Counted from the stretch's first letter, positions 8,622 through 17,619 are shown. The stretch: DNA of 64,000 nt from Vibrio owensii CAIM 1854 = LMG 25443 (GCF_000817815.1 NZ_JPRD01000015.1:248001-312000), one strand, 5' to 3'. Numbers and translations: made by a program. Notes: generated by a model not told the origin, from the letters alone.

Positions 8622-8697
8622 AAAATAAAAAACCCCTTTACGAATCTCGCACGTTTATAAGGCTGTATTCAGAAATTAAACGACTAAGGATCGCCAA

Positions 8698-10443
8698 ATG
8701 GGTAATAAAAAAATCGTGGGAATCAGCTTGATTGCGCTTGCTGTCATGACTGGGTGTTCAGAACAAAAGAAAGGCTCTAATGAGCTGGATTCAGATACAA
8801 CGCAACAGGTAGAGGTCACTGATCTTAAAGCGGAAACGCTCATTGCTGTATCACCAAAAGCGGTAAAAACCGAAGCCCTATCCACCAAAGAACTAAATGC
8901 AGTTCAGTATCAAAGTCGCTCTGACTCCCTTGTTTCGTCCTCAAAGGTCAAAAGGCAACAACCAATGGTACTTGCTGAAAACATTGCCTTAGGTGGAATA
9001 GACGGAGCTCTGGCACCAATGCCTATGATGGATGAGAACTATCAAAAGACGCCTAGTAATGGTGTGATTCGTACGGTGACTGAACCCCTATCCACTTTCT
9101 CGATCGATGTTGATACAGGATCTTATGCCAACGTCCGGAACCAATTAAACAACGGTTATAAACCTGTGTCGGATGCCATTCGTGAAGAAGCTTTTATCAA
9201 CTATTTCGATTATGATTATCCAGTCTCGGAAGACCGCGGCCAGCCTTTCTCTGTAAATACTGAGATAGCAGCCTCACCATGGAACAAAGACCGGCAGTTA
9301 CTACGCATTGCTCTCAAAGGTTATGAAATACCTGCTGATGCCAGGAAGCCATCTAACCTTGTATTCCTGATCGATACCTCGGGTTCAATGCACAGTCAAA
9401 ATAAGCTTCCCCTACTTAAACGTAGTCTGGTGATGCTAACCAAGGAACTTAATGAGAATGATGCGGTGAGTCTGGTGACTTATGCCGGCAGCTCTAAAGT
9501 GGTGCTTGAGCCGACAAAGGGATCAGACAAGCAAACAATCATCAATGCCATTAACCAACTTACCTCTGGTGGTGGTACCGCAGGGGAAAGCGGCATCCGA
9601 CTAGCTTACCAACAAGCTCGAGCAGGATTCATCAATGATGGTGTAAACCTTATCATGTTAGCAACCGATGGCGATTTCAATATCGGTATCTCATCGATCG
9701 ATAAGCTAAAAGAAATAGTCGCGTCAGAACGCAAACAAGGCGTGTCACTAACGACACTTGGGTTTGGTCGCGGTAATTATAACGACGCACTTATGGAGCA
9801 ATTGGCTGATATTGGCGATGGAAACTACGCATACATTGACAGTATCCGGGAGTCTCGCAAAGTATTTCATCACCAAATGTCCGGCACACTGCAGACAATC
9901 GCTTCTGATGTGAAAGCTCAAATTGAATTTAATCCGAATGTTGTCAAAGAGTACCGGTTGATCGGATACCAAAACCGATTACTAGATAAAGCAGACTTCA
10001 ACAATGATGCCATTGATGCCGGTGAAATTGGTGCAGGCCACACTGTAACTGCCATGTATGAACTGACTCTTGTCGGCCATAAAGGGCAAGTGGACGATTT
10101 ACGGTACCAAAGCCAGCCAGAACGCAAAGTCTCTACAGATTTGAATGATGAAGTTGCATTGGTCAAGCTACGTTATAAACTACCTGGTGAATCCACTAGC
10201 AATTTGATCACCTCCATCGTCAAAACTGAAGATATTCAACCGGACTTTGCAAAAGCAAGTTCTGAATTCCAGTTTGCTACGTCGGTTGCGGCCTTTGCTC
10301 AAAAATTGAAAGGCAGTAGCTACCTCAATGGTATGAACTACGATCAGATTTCAGAAATCGCACGAAAGAACAAAGGCACCGATGAGTACAATTACCGTGG
10401 TGAGTTTGTTGAATTGATTAGAACGGCCGAAAACATTCAATAA
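8698..10443 (+). CDS. YfbK-type von Willebrand factor A lipoprotein (581 aa)
   Basis: N-terminal signal with a lipobox (ALAVMTGC) makes this a probable outer- or inner-membrane lipoprotein. A YfbK N-terminal region around residues 120-200 (TFSIDVDTGSYANVRN) is followed by a VWA domain from about 220 with an intact metal-binding DxSxS motif (LVFLIDTSGSMH), then a DUF3520-type C-terminal domain. Length and order match the E. coli YfbK family. It heads an operon with an ECF sigma factor, an arrangement common in marine gammaproteobacteria. Its role is not established; VWA domains usually mediate metal-dependent protein contacts. Confidence 0.9.
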   Translation: MGNKKIVGISLIALAVMTGCSEQKKGSNELDSDTTQQVEVTDLKAETLIAVSPKAVKTEALSTKELNAVQYQSRSDSLVSSSKVKRQQPMVLAENIALGGIDGALAPMPMMDENYQKTPSNGVIRTVTEPLSTFSIDVDTGSYANVRNQLNNGYKPVSDAIREEAFINYFDYDYPVSEDRGQPFSVNTEIAASPWNKDRQLLRIALKGYEIPADARKPSNLVFLIDTSGSMHSQNKLPLLKRSLVMLTKELNENDAVSLVTYAGSSKVVLEPTKGSDKQTIINAINQLTSGGGTAGESGIRLAYQQARAGFINDGVNLIMLATDGDFNIGISSIDKLKEIVASERKQGVSLTTLGFGRGNYNDALMEQLADIGDGNYAYIDSIRESRKVFHHQMSGTLQTIASDVKAQIEFNPNVVKEYRLIGYQNRLLDKADFNNDAIDAGEIGAGHTVTAMYELTLVGHKGQVDDLRYQSQPERKVSTDLNDEVALVKLRYKLPGESTSNLITSIVKTEDIQPDFAKASSEFQFATSVAAFAQKLKGSSYLNGMNYDQISEIARKNKGTDEYNYRGEFVELIRTAENIQ

Positions 10444-10452
10444 GGAACAGAA

Positions 10453-10656
10453 ATGGTTGATGTAAATACTCAGGGCGTAAATGACGCTTTCAATAGACTA
10501 AGCGAAGCTGCTGTCAACGGGACCGACGAAGACGGAAAATGTACTGTTAGTGCTAACGATCTGAGTACCCTTCTCATGGCGTTTCTGTTCGCAAAAAAGT
10601 CTACTGAAGATAAAGAAACGTCGTGCACAACCATTTCCCCACAAAACAATGAGTGA
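10453..10656 (+). CDS. Small hypothetical protein between VWA lipoprotein and sigma factor (67 aa)
   Basis: ATG at 10453 with AAGGA upstream, 9 bp after the VWA gene. Its stop overlaps the start of the sigma-factor gene (ATGAGTGA), so translation is probably coupled. It is mostly hydrophilic with one hydrophobic patch (LSTLLMAFLFA). It may help regulate the sigma factor, but that is inference from position. Confidence 0.65.
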   Translation: MVDVNTQGVNDAFNRLSEAAVNGTDEDGKCTVSANDLSTLLMAFLFAKKSTEDKETSCTTISPQNNE

Positions 10657-11215
10657 AATTCCTACATTGAGCCAAGCCTCGGATGAACAGCTCATGGAAC
10701 AGTTCGGTAAAGGCAGTGAATCTGCTTTTACTGTCCTCTATCAGCGACATAAAAAGCCATTATACCGGTATTTTGTGAGGCAACTTAATTCATCACAATC
10801 TTCTCGTTCTGAAGAGCTATATCAAGATGTATGGTTCGCTGTAATAGACAAACGAAATGAATACTCTCCGACAGCTAAGTTTACCACCTGGCTTTATCGA
10901 ATTGCACACAACAAGCTAATTGACAATCATAGAAAATCTATGACGGAAAACGCTTACCTAATGCAAATATCAGCAGAGCTGTGTGCCGATGAAGATGACT
11001 GGGAGCAACGAAAAAAAGCAGCGATCAATGATTGTATGCTCAAGCTGCCCGATCTACAGAGAGAAGCTTTTATGCTTCGGTATGAATCTAATTTCACCCC
11101 GGCCCAGATCTGCACCATAGTAGATGCAGCCCCGGAAGCGGTAAAAACCAGACTTCGCAATGCACTCTCACAACTCCGTAAATGCTTGACCTTTAAGCTA
11201 GGGAGTCGGTTATGA
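10649..11215 (+). CDS. ECF-family RNA polymerase sigma factor (188 aa)
   Basis: Region 2 is visible at about residues 20-95 (SAFTVLYQRHKKPLYRYF, then KFTTWLYRIAHNKLID) and region 4 at about 130-180 (LPDLQREAFMLRYE, then AVKTRLRNALSQLRKCL). Length is normal for an ECF sigma factor. It overlaps the upstream small gene and the downstream membrane protein by a few bases, forming one operon with the YfbK-like lipoprotein. It probably directs transcription of this operon in response to an envelope signal; target promoters cannot be read here. Confidence 0.92.
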   Translation: MSEIPTLSQASDEQLMEQFGKGSESAFTVLYQRHKKPLYRYFVRQLNSSQSSRSEELYQDVWFAVIDKRNEYSPTAKFTTWLYRIAHNKLIDNHRKSMTENAYLMQISAELCADEDDWEQRKKAAINDCMLKLPDLQREAFMLRYESNFTPAQICTIVDAAPEAVKTRLRNALSQLRKCLTFKLGSRL

Positions 11216-11820
11216 ATAATGAAGACATCGTAAAGTTATACAAAGAATCAGCCACAGAGAAACCATCGGCTGAATTGGATAAAACAATTCTGGACTATGC
11301 AAAGAAGCAGTCCAAAGCAGAACGTGCTCCTGGCAATAAACGCCCTCGCTGGTGGCTTTATATGGGACTTGCGGCCTCTGTGATGTTTGTAACCCTACTT
11401 AAACCTTGGAAATGGCACAAACAAACGTTAGAACCAGTACAAAGCGAATTGATGCTAAAAGGGTTCGAATACAAGCCTGGGTCAGTAGAACAGCAAATGC
11501 TGCTAAAAACCGTGCCAGATGAAAACTCAACATTGAATGAAAGTTCTGACAGCCTGGATGTACTAGGCTCCCCAGCTCCGGGGATATCAGAATCAGGCAC
11601 TGTGATAGAGCAGTCGTTAAAGCAGCACTCAGCCACACTGGAGAAGGAACGTAATGCACTTCATCGGAACGGTATCAACTCGGTCGCAGAATTAATCGAA
11701 AAGCTGGTTAAACAGGGAAATATAGCAAAAGCTCGTACGTTATTTACTGAAAACCCCGACGTTGAACCTTTATTGTCAAAAGAAATTATTGAGCAGATTA
11801 AACCAAAGGACGTTGAATAA
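11212..11820 (+). CDS. Single-pass membrane protein, candidate anti-sigma factor (202 aa)
   Basis: Starts four bases inside the end of the sigma-factor gene. A cytoplasmic N-terminal segment (about 45 residues) precedes one membrane helix (WWLYMGLAASVMFVTLL), followed by a periplasmic region, the topology of many anti-sigma factors. No zinc-binding anti-sigma motif (HxxxCxxC) is seen, so the assignment rests on position and topology only. Confidence 0.75.
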   Translation: MNNEDIVKLYKESATEKPSAELDKTILDYAKKQSKAERAPGNKRPRWWLYMGLAASVMFVTLLKPWKWHKQTLEPVQSELMLKGFEYKPGSVEQQMLLKTVPDENSTLNESSDSLDVLGSPAPGISESGTVIEQSLKQHSATLEKERNALHRNGINSVAELIEKLVKQGNIAKARTLFTENPDVEPLLSKEIIEQIKPKDVE

Positions 11821-12176
11821 TGGGAAATTCCATCACTACTGTTGAAGCAAAATACCTAGTTTTTTGCGGAGAAGACTTCGAACAAACCGGAGGCGCGAAG
11901 GATTTCCTGATCGGAAAAGACAGCATTTTTGAAGCAACAGAAATTGCTCTGGCCGTGATCGGGAAACAAATTGTCCGAAACGAAATGACTACCTTTACTG
12001 TTGAATGGTCGCATGTACTTGATGTGAAAAGCGGGAAGATAATGCAAGCGTTTGAATGCGCCAAAGATACACCTCAAATGGGAATTGAGACCGATCCCGA
12101 TAAAATGGGGGTTCACAGCGTTGATGGACAATTGCTCTCAGTTTGGCTTGAATCCATCAGACAAGAGAACGACTGA
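11820..12176 (+). CDS. Hypothetical protein in the sigma operon (118 aa)
   Basis: Its ATG overlaps the stop of the preceding gene (TAATG), so it belongs to the ECF operon. Beta-rich soluble protein beginning MGNSITTVEAKYLVFCGEDF. No signal peptide or recognised domain. Confidence 0.65.
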   Translation: MGNSITTVEAKYLVFCGEDFEQTGGAKDFLIGKDSIFEATEIALAVIGKQIVRNEMTTFTVEWSHVLDVKSGKIMQAFECAKDTPQMGIETDPDKMGVHSVDGQLLSVWLESIRQEND

Positions 12177-12190
12177 AAAAAAGAGGACAA

Positions 12191-12577
12191 ATGATGAAGC
12201 ATTTTACATTCTGCCTGCTATTGCTAGCCTCTTTCGGTGCAACTAGTGGAACTATAACAATTAATGGCAAAACATACACCGGCAACAATGTCATTGTTAA
12301 TAACGGAGTAAACGGAAGCATAATTATCGATGGCAACAACATAGTCGTCGGAGACGCAACTGAAATCAACATCCAGGTTACGGGAAACATTAACTCACTA
12401 AACGTGACGTCATGCCATACATGCATAGTAAATGGGTCTGTGGGTACTGTTGAATCAACTTCCGGGGATGTACAAGTCGGTGATGTGTCAGGTAACGTAA
12501 CAACAGTTTCAGGCGATGTTCATGCACATCGAATAGAAGGTGACGTAAGCTCTGTATCTGGGGACATCCGTCAATAG
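12191..12577 (+). CDS. Exported short beta-solenoid-like protein (128 aa)
   Basis: A signal peptide (MMKHFTFCLLLLASFGATSG) is followed by repeats of about 9-16 residues rich in Gly, Val, Asn and Ser (ITINGKTYTG, then VSGNVTTVSGDVHAHRIEG), resembling the parallel strands of DUF4097-type or similar beta-solenoids. Two cysteines (CHTC) sit mid-protein. Last gene of the ECF sigma operon, 15 bp after the previous stop and before a strong terminator. It may be an envelope product controlled by the sigma factor. Confidence 0.75.
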   Translation: MMKHFTFCLLLLASFGATSGTITINGKTYTGNNVIVNNGVNGSIIIDGNNIVVGDATEINIQVTGNINSLNVTSCHTCIVNGSVGTVESTSGDVQVGDVSGNVTTVSGDVHAHRIEGDVSSVSGDIRQ

Positions 12578-12607
12578 CCACAGCCATAAAACGAACCGAG
12601 ATTATCA

Positions 12608-12638
12608 AAAAAGGATAGGCAAAGAGCCTATCCTTTTT
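12608..12638. terminator. Bidirectional rho-independent terminator
   Basis: Perfect 13-bp stem (AAAAAGGATAGGC and complement) with a 5-nt loop and A/T tracts on both sides, between convergent genes ending at 12577 and 12641. Confidence 0.9.
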
Positions 12639-12640
12639 GC

Positions 12641-13306
12641 TTAAGCTGGGTGTGAAACAGCTTGCTTTCGATGATTTTTAACTAACCATGAAGTCATGAG
12701 CCTCGAGCCAATTAGAGAAAAAGTACAACCAAAAAAAACTGTCATTAGGTTCCGAGATATACTATTTACCTCTAAGCCAATTGCATTGTAGATACTAGTA
12801 ACAAGAGCCATAAATAAGGACAGGGCAACAACGAATATCAACGAGAAAACTACCTTCTGCTTGGTCGTTGCCTTTAAATCATATTTCTTTGAATACGCCG
12901 AGTCTGAAAGCATTTCGTCTGGTACAGACTTTTGGGCATCACGCTCTTCCATGATCTTGTTATGTTCATCTAAACTGCGCAATCCATCAATGTCAGGCTC
13001 TACTTCCCAGCCGACAACTTTCATCTTTTCAGCCAGTTCCTCAAATGTTGTGCCATCTATGAACTTGTCGAGATTCACTCCGAAAGGATTGGTCATATTC
13101 AAATGGACGGTACCAACTTCACCATCAACACTCTCAATCCTTAATTCCGGCGATATTGTTTGATCTTCGAAAAGAACGAGAGATGTTGCTATACCCTCAT
13201 CAGATTCATATACATTTGGTAATTGGATTGATTTCGTAATAGTGGCGACGTTGCCAACACCACCTCGTACGACGCGAAGGTTAAGTGTGATTAAAGCAGT
13301 AATCAT
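12641..13306 (-). CDS. Membrane protein with two C-terminal helices (221 aa)
   Basis: ATG at 13306 with AGGA upstream, preferred to the TTG at 13315. A soluble N-terminal domain of about 145 residues is followed by two hydrophobic helices (KVVFSLIFVVALSLFMALV and LMTVFFGCTFSLIGSRLM). The N-terminal part shares an NPFG motif and a similar opening with the small protein at 13424-13645, so the two may be distant relatives. Function unknown. Confidence 0.7.
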   Translation of the reverse strand: MITALITLNLRVVRGGVGNVATITKSIQLPNVYESDEGIATSLVLFEDQTISPELRIESVDGEVGTVHLNMTNPFGVNLDKFIDGTTFEELAEKMKVVGWEVEPDIDGLRSLDEHNKIMEERDAQKSVPDEMLSDSAYSKKYDLKATTKQKVVFSLIFVVALSLFMALVTSIYNAIGLEVNSISRNLMTVFFGCTFSLIGSRLMTSWLVKNHRKQAVSHPA

Positions 13307-13347
13307 AGGTGACAAATCCTACATAAATATCTATGAAACATATAGCT

Positions 13348-13380
13348 ATTGTAACAAGTTCAAAAGTAGCGCAATTGATC
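13348..13380 (-). promoter_or_regulatory. GATC-type promoter for the gene at 13306
   Basis: Minus strand: GATC abutting AATTGC, 17-bp spacer, TACAAT. Confidence 0.7.
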
Positions 13381-13423
13381 TCAAAGCTAAGCATTAATTA
13401 TTGTGCTTGCCTTTGACCAAAGC

Positions 13424-13645
13424 TCAGTTAGGGAGCAGTTTCTGGTAACCTGGGCCAATATCAATAATCCTAGTATTTCTATCCAAAACAGTAGAGAAGT
13501 CTGCGAGGTTTGCATTAGTAGAGATTCCAAAAGGATTTACTGTAAAGTGACGTGCGTCAATTACAACTTCTGGTAATTCAGGACCTCTAGTGTTTGCAGC
13601 GATACCTGCCTTAATCACAGTGCTTAAAATACTTGTGTTTATCAT
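13424..13645 (-). CDS. Small hypothetical protein (73 aa)
   Basis: ATG at 13645 with GGAG upstream. Sequence includes VIDARHFTVNPFGIST, resembling the NPFG region of the neighbour ending at 12641, which suggests a shared small domain. No membrane segment or signal. It follows the gene at 13699-14079 by about 50 bp on the same strand. Confidence 0.6.
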   Translation of the reverse strand: MINTSILSTVIKAGIAANTRGPELPEVVIDARHFTVNPFGISTNANLADFSTVLDRNTRIIDIGPGYQKLLPN

Positions 13646-13698
13646 GTTTCTATCATCTCCACTTTTTAGAGAACGTAATTAGGATGGTTTGCTAAAAA

Positions 13699-14079
13699 TC
13701 AAGCTGACTCTTTAGGCCTCTCGTACGCGATTTTCTGGTGAACCATTTTTGTAATGAGTTCCAACTGAGGTAGAATGCCTGCCACCATTCGGATGTCATC
13801 TTCTGTTGGGTTCTCATCCAAAATATTGCCCTTATAATCCACCTTAATAGTATGTTCGTGATGTTTTACATCTAAATGGGTTCCCAAGACTTGCCCGAAG
13901 TTCAGTTCAAGACAACCTAATGAAAGCCAGATGCTTGATAGATTTGAACCAAGTGCATTGATCTGTTCAAATTGCGATGCTGATAGGTTCTGGTGACTAC
14001 CATATCCTGGTAAGAGGTTCGTTGATTTGAAAAGAGAGAGATCAAATCGGTCTTTCACCTGTCTAAAAACGATAGTCAT
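13699..14079 (-). CDS. Hypothetical protein (126 aa)
   Basis: ATG at 14079 with GGGAGA upstream. Soluble, helical protein (MTIVFRQVKDRFDLSLFKS) with no recognised domain. It lies 18 bp after the exported protein ending at 14098 and is probably co-transcribed with it from 14441-14472. Confidence 0.65.
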   Translation of the reverse strand: MTIVFRQVKDRFDLSLFKSTNLLPGYGSHQNLSASQFEQINALGSNLSSIWLSLGCLELNFGQVLGTHLDVKHHEHTIKVDYKGNILDENPTEDDIRMVAGILPQLELITKMVHQKIAYERPKESA

Positions 14080-14097
14080 ATGTACTGTCTCCCTAAT

Positions 14098-14415
14098 TTA
14101 TTGGCCTGTCTCAGAAATTGGCTGAGTACATTCAACCAACATGCAATGTTTCTCCCCTAAGGGAAGTTCACTCTGACCGCATCCAATGCGATGAATTTCA
14201 GTCGATTCGATCGCCATAATGCTTGGGTCAAAATAGTTAACCTGAATTTCAGGTCTTTCATAAAATGAAATAATTGGTTGGTACCCGTCAGGGCAGTGCA
14301 AATTCAGCGATTCCACGGCATCCCGAATGTGTTTAGGTGCTAAATTTGATGCGTTTGAAACAAAAGTCATCGAAAATAACATCGACATTAGTAATAACTT
14401 CAATTTCCTATCCAT
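14098..14415 (-). CDS. Small exported cysteine-containing protein (105 aa)
   Basis: ATG at 14415 with GAGG upstream, preferred over 14442. A typical signal peptide (MDRKLKLLLMSMLFSMTFVS, cleaved near NAS-N) precedes a mature part with four cysteines (HCPDG, GCGQ, HCMLVECTQ), likely disulfide-bonded in the periplasm. Similar small exported Cys proteins recur in this window alongside a DsbA gene. No family is recognised. Confidence 0.7.
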   Translation of the reverse strand: MDRKLKLLLMSMLFSMTFVSNASNLAPKHIRDAVESLNLHCPDGYQPIISFYERPEIQVNYFDPSIMAIESTEIHRIGCGQSELPLGEKHCMLVECTQPISETGQ

Positions 14416-14440
14416 AAAATATACCTCGTTCAGTAGAAAC

Positions 14441-14472
14441 ATTGTACCACTATAGAGTTGATGTCATTGATC
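14441..14472 (-). promoter_or_regulatory. GATC-type promoter for 14415-13699
   Basis: Minus strand: GATC abutting AATGAC, 16-bp spacer, TACAAT. One base shorter than the usual 17. Confidence 0.55.
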
Positions 14473-14698
14473 AAGACACACTTACATCAACTACAAGTTA
14501 ACTATACGTCGAGCGTGGTTTGTGAAATATACAAACTGTTGAGAGTTCGACATATTGAGTGAAATGGCATATTTCAGCTCTTTCTTCATAAGTCTGATCT
14601 GAACCTTAAATTGGATTATCCTAAATAGCGAGCAAATCATAGGGGACTGTCCTAACACCTGTCAGTAATGTGGGTCGGGAGACCCACAACCATTTAAC

Positions 14699-15256
14699 TT
14701 ACAATTCAACGGCCATAGCCTTTGCTTTTTCAAGCAGTTCTGGCAGATCCATAAGTGGGTATGTTTTCCAACGGGTAACCCCCTGCTTTTCAGAGTAATC
14801 TTCAAATGTAATGCTTTTTACCTTCAAAGACTTAAGGATCGCCATAGAATACCCAGCAAAGGAGCTCATATTGATACCTTCGTCACTAGCAATTTTTTCG
14901 GCCCGACGTATTACTGGCTTGACCGTTTTGACAAAACGTTCAATCTTATGGAAAGCAAGACTACGCGATGAACCATTCATTTCCAAATCATAACCAAGAA
15001 AACGAACTGGTTTGTCTGAATGGTCAGATCCCTTCTCTACAGAAGAAGTAAGAGCAATATTACTATACTCTTCCATCTTTTGATTCACAGCGTCTAAACT
15101 TGTCAGGAAGTTTGGAGCGTAGCTTTGGTTGGCTGAACCTTTTTCAATGACACTGAAATTAAACCCAACATTAGCAAACTGACTTCGGAAGCTGTGGGCA
15201 TTGTTACTATCGATAAAGATACGAGCAATCAGTTCTGGTTTAGGTTGATTTTCCAT
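14699..15256 (-). CDS. Hypothetical protein (185 aa)
   Basis: ATG at 15256 with GAGGTG upstream. Soluble mixed alpha/beta protein (MENQPKPELIARIFIDSNNA) with no recognised motif. It has its own GATC-type promoter, and a 7-bp hairpin (GTGGGTC/GACCCAC, 14670-14687) lies after its stop. Confidence 0.65.
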   Translation of the reverse strand: MENQPKPELIARIFIDSNNAHSFRSQFANVGFNFSVIEKGSANQSYAPNFLTSLDAVNQKMEEYSNIALTSSVEKGSDHSDKPVRFLGYDLEMNGSSRSLAFHKIERFVKTVKPVIRRAEKIASDEGINMSSFAGYSMAILKSLKVKSITFEDYSEKQGVTRWKTYPLMDLPELLEKAKAMAVEL

Positions 15257-15300
15257 TTGGGCACCTCAAAGTAATTGTAATCAAGCTATTTGTTGTGACA

Positions 15301-15333
15301 ATTATCCTACTAAGCAACAAAATATGATTGATC
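15301..15333 (-). promoter_or_regulatory. GATC-type promoter for the gene at 15256
   Basis: Minus strand: GATC abutting AATCAT, 17-bp spacer, GATAAT. Confidence 0.65.
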
Positions 15334-15500
15334 AGTTATCCATACACCAAGTTTGAACACCTCATTCGCTTCGGTGAGACGAAATTGCGTCCAAACATTG
15401 TTTAACAGATGCCGCTACCTGCTAGAAACAGATAGAACTGGTCTAAACCGAGGGCACAAACTAAATGTAGCGTCATTGCTTAATTGCTTTGATCAAAAAA

Positions 15501-15523
15501 AAGCCCGCTCATCATGCGGGCTT
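15501..15523 (-). terminator. Rho-independent terminator after the SPFH gene
   Basis: 8-bp stem (AAGCCCGC/GCGGGCTT), 7-nt loop; read leftwards it ends in eight U, 22 bp past the stop at 15545. Confidence 0.85.
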
Positions 15524-15544
15524 TTGCCAATTGATTATTAACGA

Positions 15545-16384
15545 TTATCGTGAGCCCGGAACCTTCCACATTGGTTGCGGGTTAGCTCCGCCAGTAGCCA
15601 TCAATACATTGAGATTCTCTTTGTCTTTGATGATCTCAAGCTGTTCTTTTTGCAGTTCCAATCCACGCAAAGTTAGGTATTCAGGAATGCTCATACCAAA
15701 TTTAACCATATACGCTTTATCAGCAGAAGCTTTGGCCTCCTCAGCATCCTTGCGAGCATTTTCAGCTTCTTGGCGCTGACCTTCAGTTTTAATTCGTTGT
15801 GTCTGACTCGCAGTATTGGCAATTTCGGTGAGAACTGCTTTTGGAGGTGTCGCTTTACCAATGAATACACTTTCTACAATTACAGGTAACTCGATTGAAT
15901 CAACGTACGCTTGTAGTTGTTCTTTAATATCAACCTGACCTTGTTCTGTAGTTTGCTCATTTGACGTCAAATCAGAAGAGGTTTCACTACGGGCAAAGTT
16001 TCGAAGTAGGTTCAAGAACTTCAACTGAATCTTGCGCTCGTAATAATCTTTACCAGCTTTTTGATACAGACTGGGCGTCTTGCCAGAAACTGCTTTGATC
16101 GATACACCTGCATCAAGGGAGACTGGTACGTTATCTTTGGCGAAGATGTCATGTAAATCTTCATCATAACGAACCGGACGAATTTCAATCGGAATAACCT
16201 TTGTTGAAGGATAATACCACTCGCGGGTACCTTCTTCTTGCGGAACCGGGTTAACCCCCTCATGACCAAACATGAACGGACGGTCAACGGCCACGCCTTC
16301 AAAGCCAAGTTCAACAACCTTCGAACATCCTGCCAAATTCGTCGAGGCCAAAATTAATACACCAATAGCAAATAGTTTTCTCAT
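15545..16384 (-). CDS. SPFH/band 7-like lipoprotein (279 aa)
   Basis: The signal ends in a lipobox (LASTNLAGC), predicting a lipid anchor. The following region resembles an SPFH (prohibitin/band 7) domain, with the strand VPVSLDAGVSIKAVSG at about residues 90-105. A long Ala/Glu/Lys coiled coil follows (QRQEAENARKDAEEAKASAD), then a short tail. Other prohibitin-like lipoproteins occur on phages and plasmids. Such proteins oligomerise at membranes; the role here is unknown. Length is normal for the family. Confidence 0.75.
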   Translation of the reverse strand: MRKLFAIGVLILASTNLAGCSKVVELGFEGVAVDRPFMFGHEGVNPVPQEEGTREWYYPSTKVIPIEIRPVRYDEDLHDIFAKDNVPVSLDAGVSIKAVSGKTPSLYQKAGKDYYERKIQLKFLNLLRNFARSETSSDLTSNEQTTEQGQVDIKEQLQAYVDSIELPVIVESVFIGKATPPKAVLTEIANTASQTQRIKTEGQRQEAENARKDAEEAKASADKAYMVKFGMSIPEYLTLRGLELQKEQLEIIKDKENLNVLMATGGANPQPMWKVPGSR

Positions 16385-16443
16385 CGTTTAGTAACTCCCA
16401 TAACCTTGAGTTGAGTATAATTAAAAGTTGTATTTCAGTAAGA

Positions 16444-16476
16444 TGGTAATCGATTCCAAGGCATTAGAGCCTGATC
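16444..16476 (-). promoter_or_regulatory. GATC-type promoter for the SPFH gene
   Basis: Minus strand: GATC abutting AGGCTC, 17-bp spacer, TTACCA. Weaker hexamers than most members. Confidence 0.45.
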
Positions 16477-16626
16477 ATGTGACTTTTCAGCAGCTTGCTT
16501 CTTAGTTGATAGTGCTCGTGGCACTAATCGATATTGAGTGCGGCATTTTAGTCAATTAATACGAATGAACAAGGGGTGGACCAGATACTTAACCTAGCAT
16601 TGCGTCTTGCTACTTGGATTCCTCAC

Positions 16627-16650
16627 ACGGTAGGTTCTCAAACCTACCGT
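16627..16650 (-). terminator. Hairpin after the gene ending at 16659
   Basis: Perfect 10-bp stem (ACGGTAGGTT/AACCTACCGT), 4-nt loop, 8 bp past the stop; no uridine run follows. Confidence 0.55.
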
Positions 16651-16658
16651 ATAAATAT

Positions 16659-17039
16659 TTAAGCTGCTTTTCGGAAGTTAGGATGTAATTGATTTTGATC
16701 GAATCCGCCAGCCAAGTCAGCAACAGAACCTTCTTCGATAAGATCACCGGGGTCATGCTCGTCAGTTTTAAATACTTGATATAGTTTGAAGTGACCATTT
16801 TCAATCTCAATACGGAGAACCTGAAGCATAAGAGCATCTCCAGCATCAACAATATCGCCTTTTTCAACTGCATTTAAAATGTCAGCCACTTCTGACTCCA
16901 AATCACTCTGCGCTTCTTCCACCGTTTCATAGACAACAGGAGCAGCAAGAAGCTCACCTTTAAAATCCATTTCAGTATGACCTGTACAAGCAGTGCCGCC
17001 AGTCAATAATGCGTTTACGAATCCGTTTGTTTTAACCAT
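16659..17039 (-). CDS. Hypothetical protein (126 aa)
   Basis: ATG at 17039 with TAGGA upstream and its own promoter 40 bp away. Acidic, helical protein (MVKTNGFVNALLTGGTACTG) without recognised domain. It is flanked by a promoter and a hairpin, so it looks like a single-gene unit. Confidence 0.65.
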   Translation of the reverse strand: MVKTNGFVNALLTGGTACTGHTEMDFKGELLAAPVVYETVEEAQSDLESEVADILNAVEKGDIVDAGDALMLQVLRIEIENGHFKLYQVFKTDEHDPGDLIEEGSVADLAGGFDQNQLHPNFRKAA

Positions 17040-17076
17040 GTTGATTCCTAAGTATTTGAACTTGTTCGATTGGTTA

Positions 17077-17109
17077 ATTATATGGTCTAACAGTGGTAAC
17101 TAATTGATC
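17077..17109 (-). promoter_or_regulatory. GATC-type promoter for the gene at 17039
   Basis: Minus strand: GATC abutting AATTAG, 17-bp spacer, perfect TATAAT. Confidence 0.75.
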
Positions 17110-17619
17110 TTATGAGTGGTAATCAATGGTGGTCGATTCATTATTAAAGGACTTCATCTCGATTTTATGGTTGTAAGCATCGGCTCGCAGGCTACAAATA
17201 AAACCTCCTACCCTGCGGAACTCTTTTTCTCGGATTTCAATCATGTGACGATTATGCTTAACTACCTCTTCGAGATATTGTTTCTGAATCGAAAGCCCCT
17301 TCTTATGATCGATTGATTTGGTATCAAATCGCCACATTAAGTCATCCTCAACACTTTTTTGCTCTTTGTTGAACATAGCTAACTCTTGGCAACTTTCGTT
17401 GAGTTGTTTTCGCCAATATACGAGTTCTAGCCGAAGCTTCTCATTTGTTTGACGGAACTTAGATTCTAAATTGCTAATAAACGCTGGTTGATTGTGCATG
17501 TGTTGCCCATATTTATTATCGGTACTGTCAGCTAATGGCAGTAAACCCTGAGTCGATTTGTCAAAAGTTATACCTGAATGTACTTCATGTGATTGGCTCA
17601 AAATGACCCAGCCATTCAC
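17110..17619 (-). CDS. Coiled-coil hypothetical protein (up to 169 aa)
   Basis: The middle (about residues 50-135) is heptad-rich and charged, as in a coiled coil. The start is uncertain: the ATG at 17619 overlaps the upstream gene by 35 bp and has its ribosome site unusually close; an internal ATG at 17499 is an alternative. The C-terminal Cys in RRVGGFICSLRADAYNHK is isolated. No family is recognised. Confidence 0.55.
   Translation of the reverse strand: MNGWVILSQSHEVHSGITFDKSTQGLLPLADSTDNKYGQHMHNQPAFISNLESKFRQTNEKLRLELVYWRKQLNESCQELAMFNKEQKSVEDDLMWRFDTKSIDHKKGLSIQKQYLEEVVKHNRHMIEIREKEFRRVGGFICSLRADAYNHKIEMKSFNNESTTIDYHS

Noticed and set aside
16610..16873. Leftward 87-codon frame
   Set aside because: Lies inside the better-supported gene at 16659-17039 in another frame and crosses its terminator.
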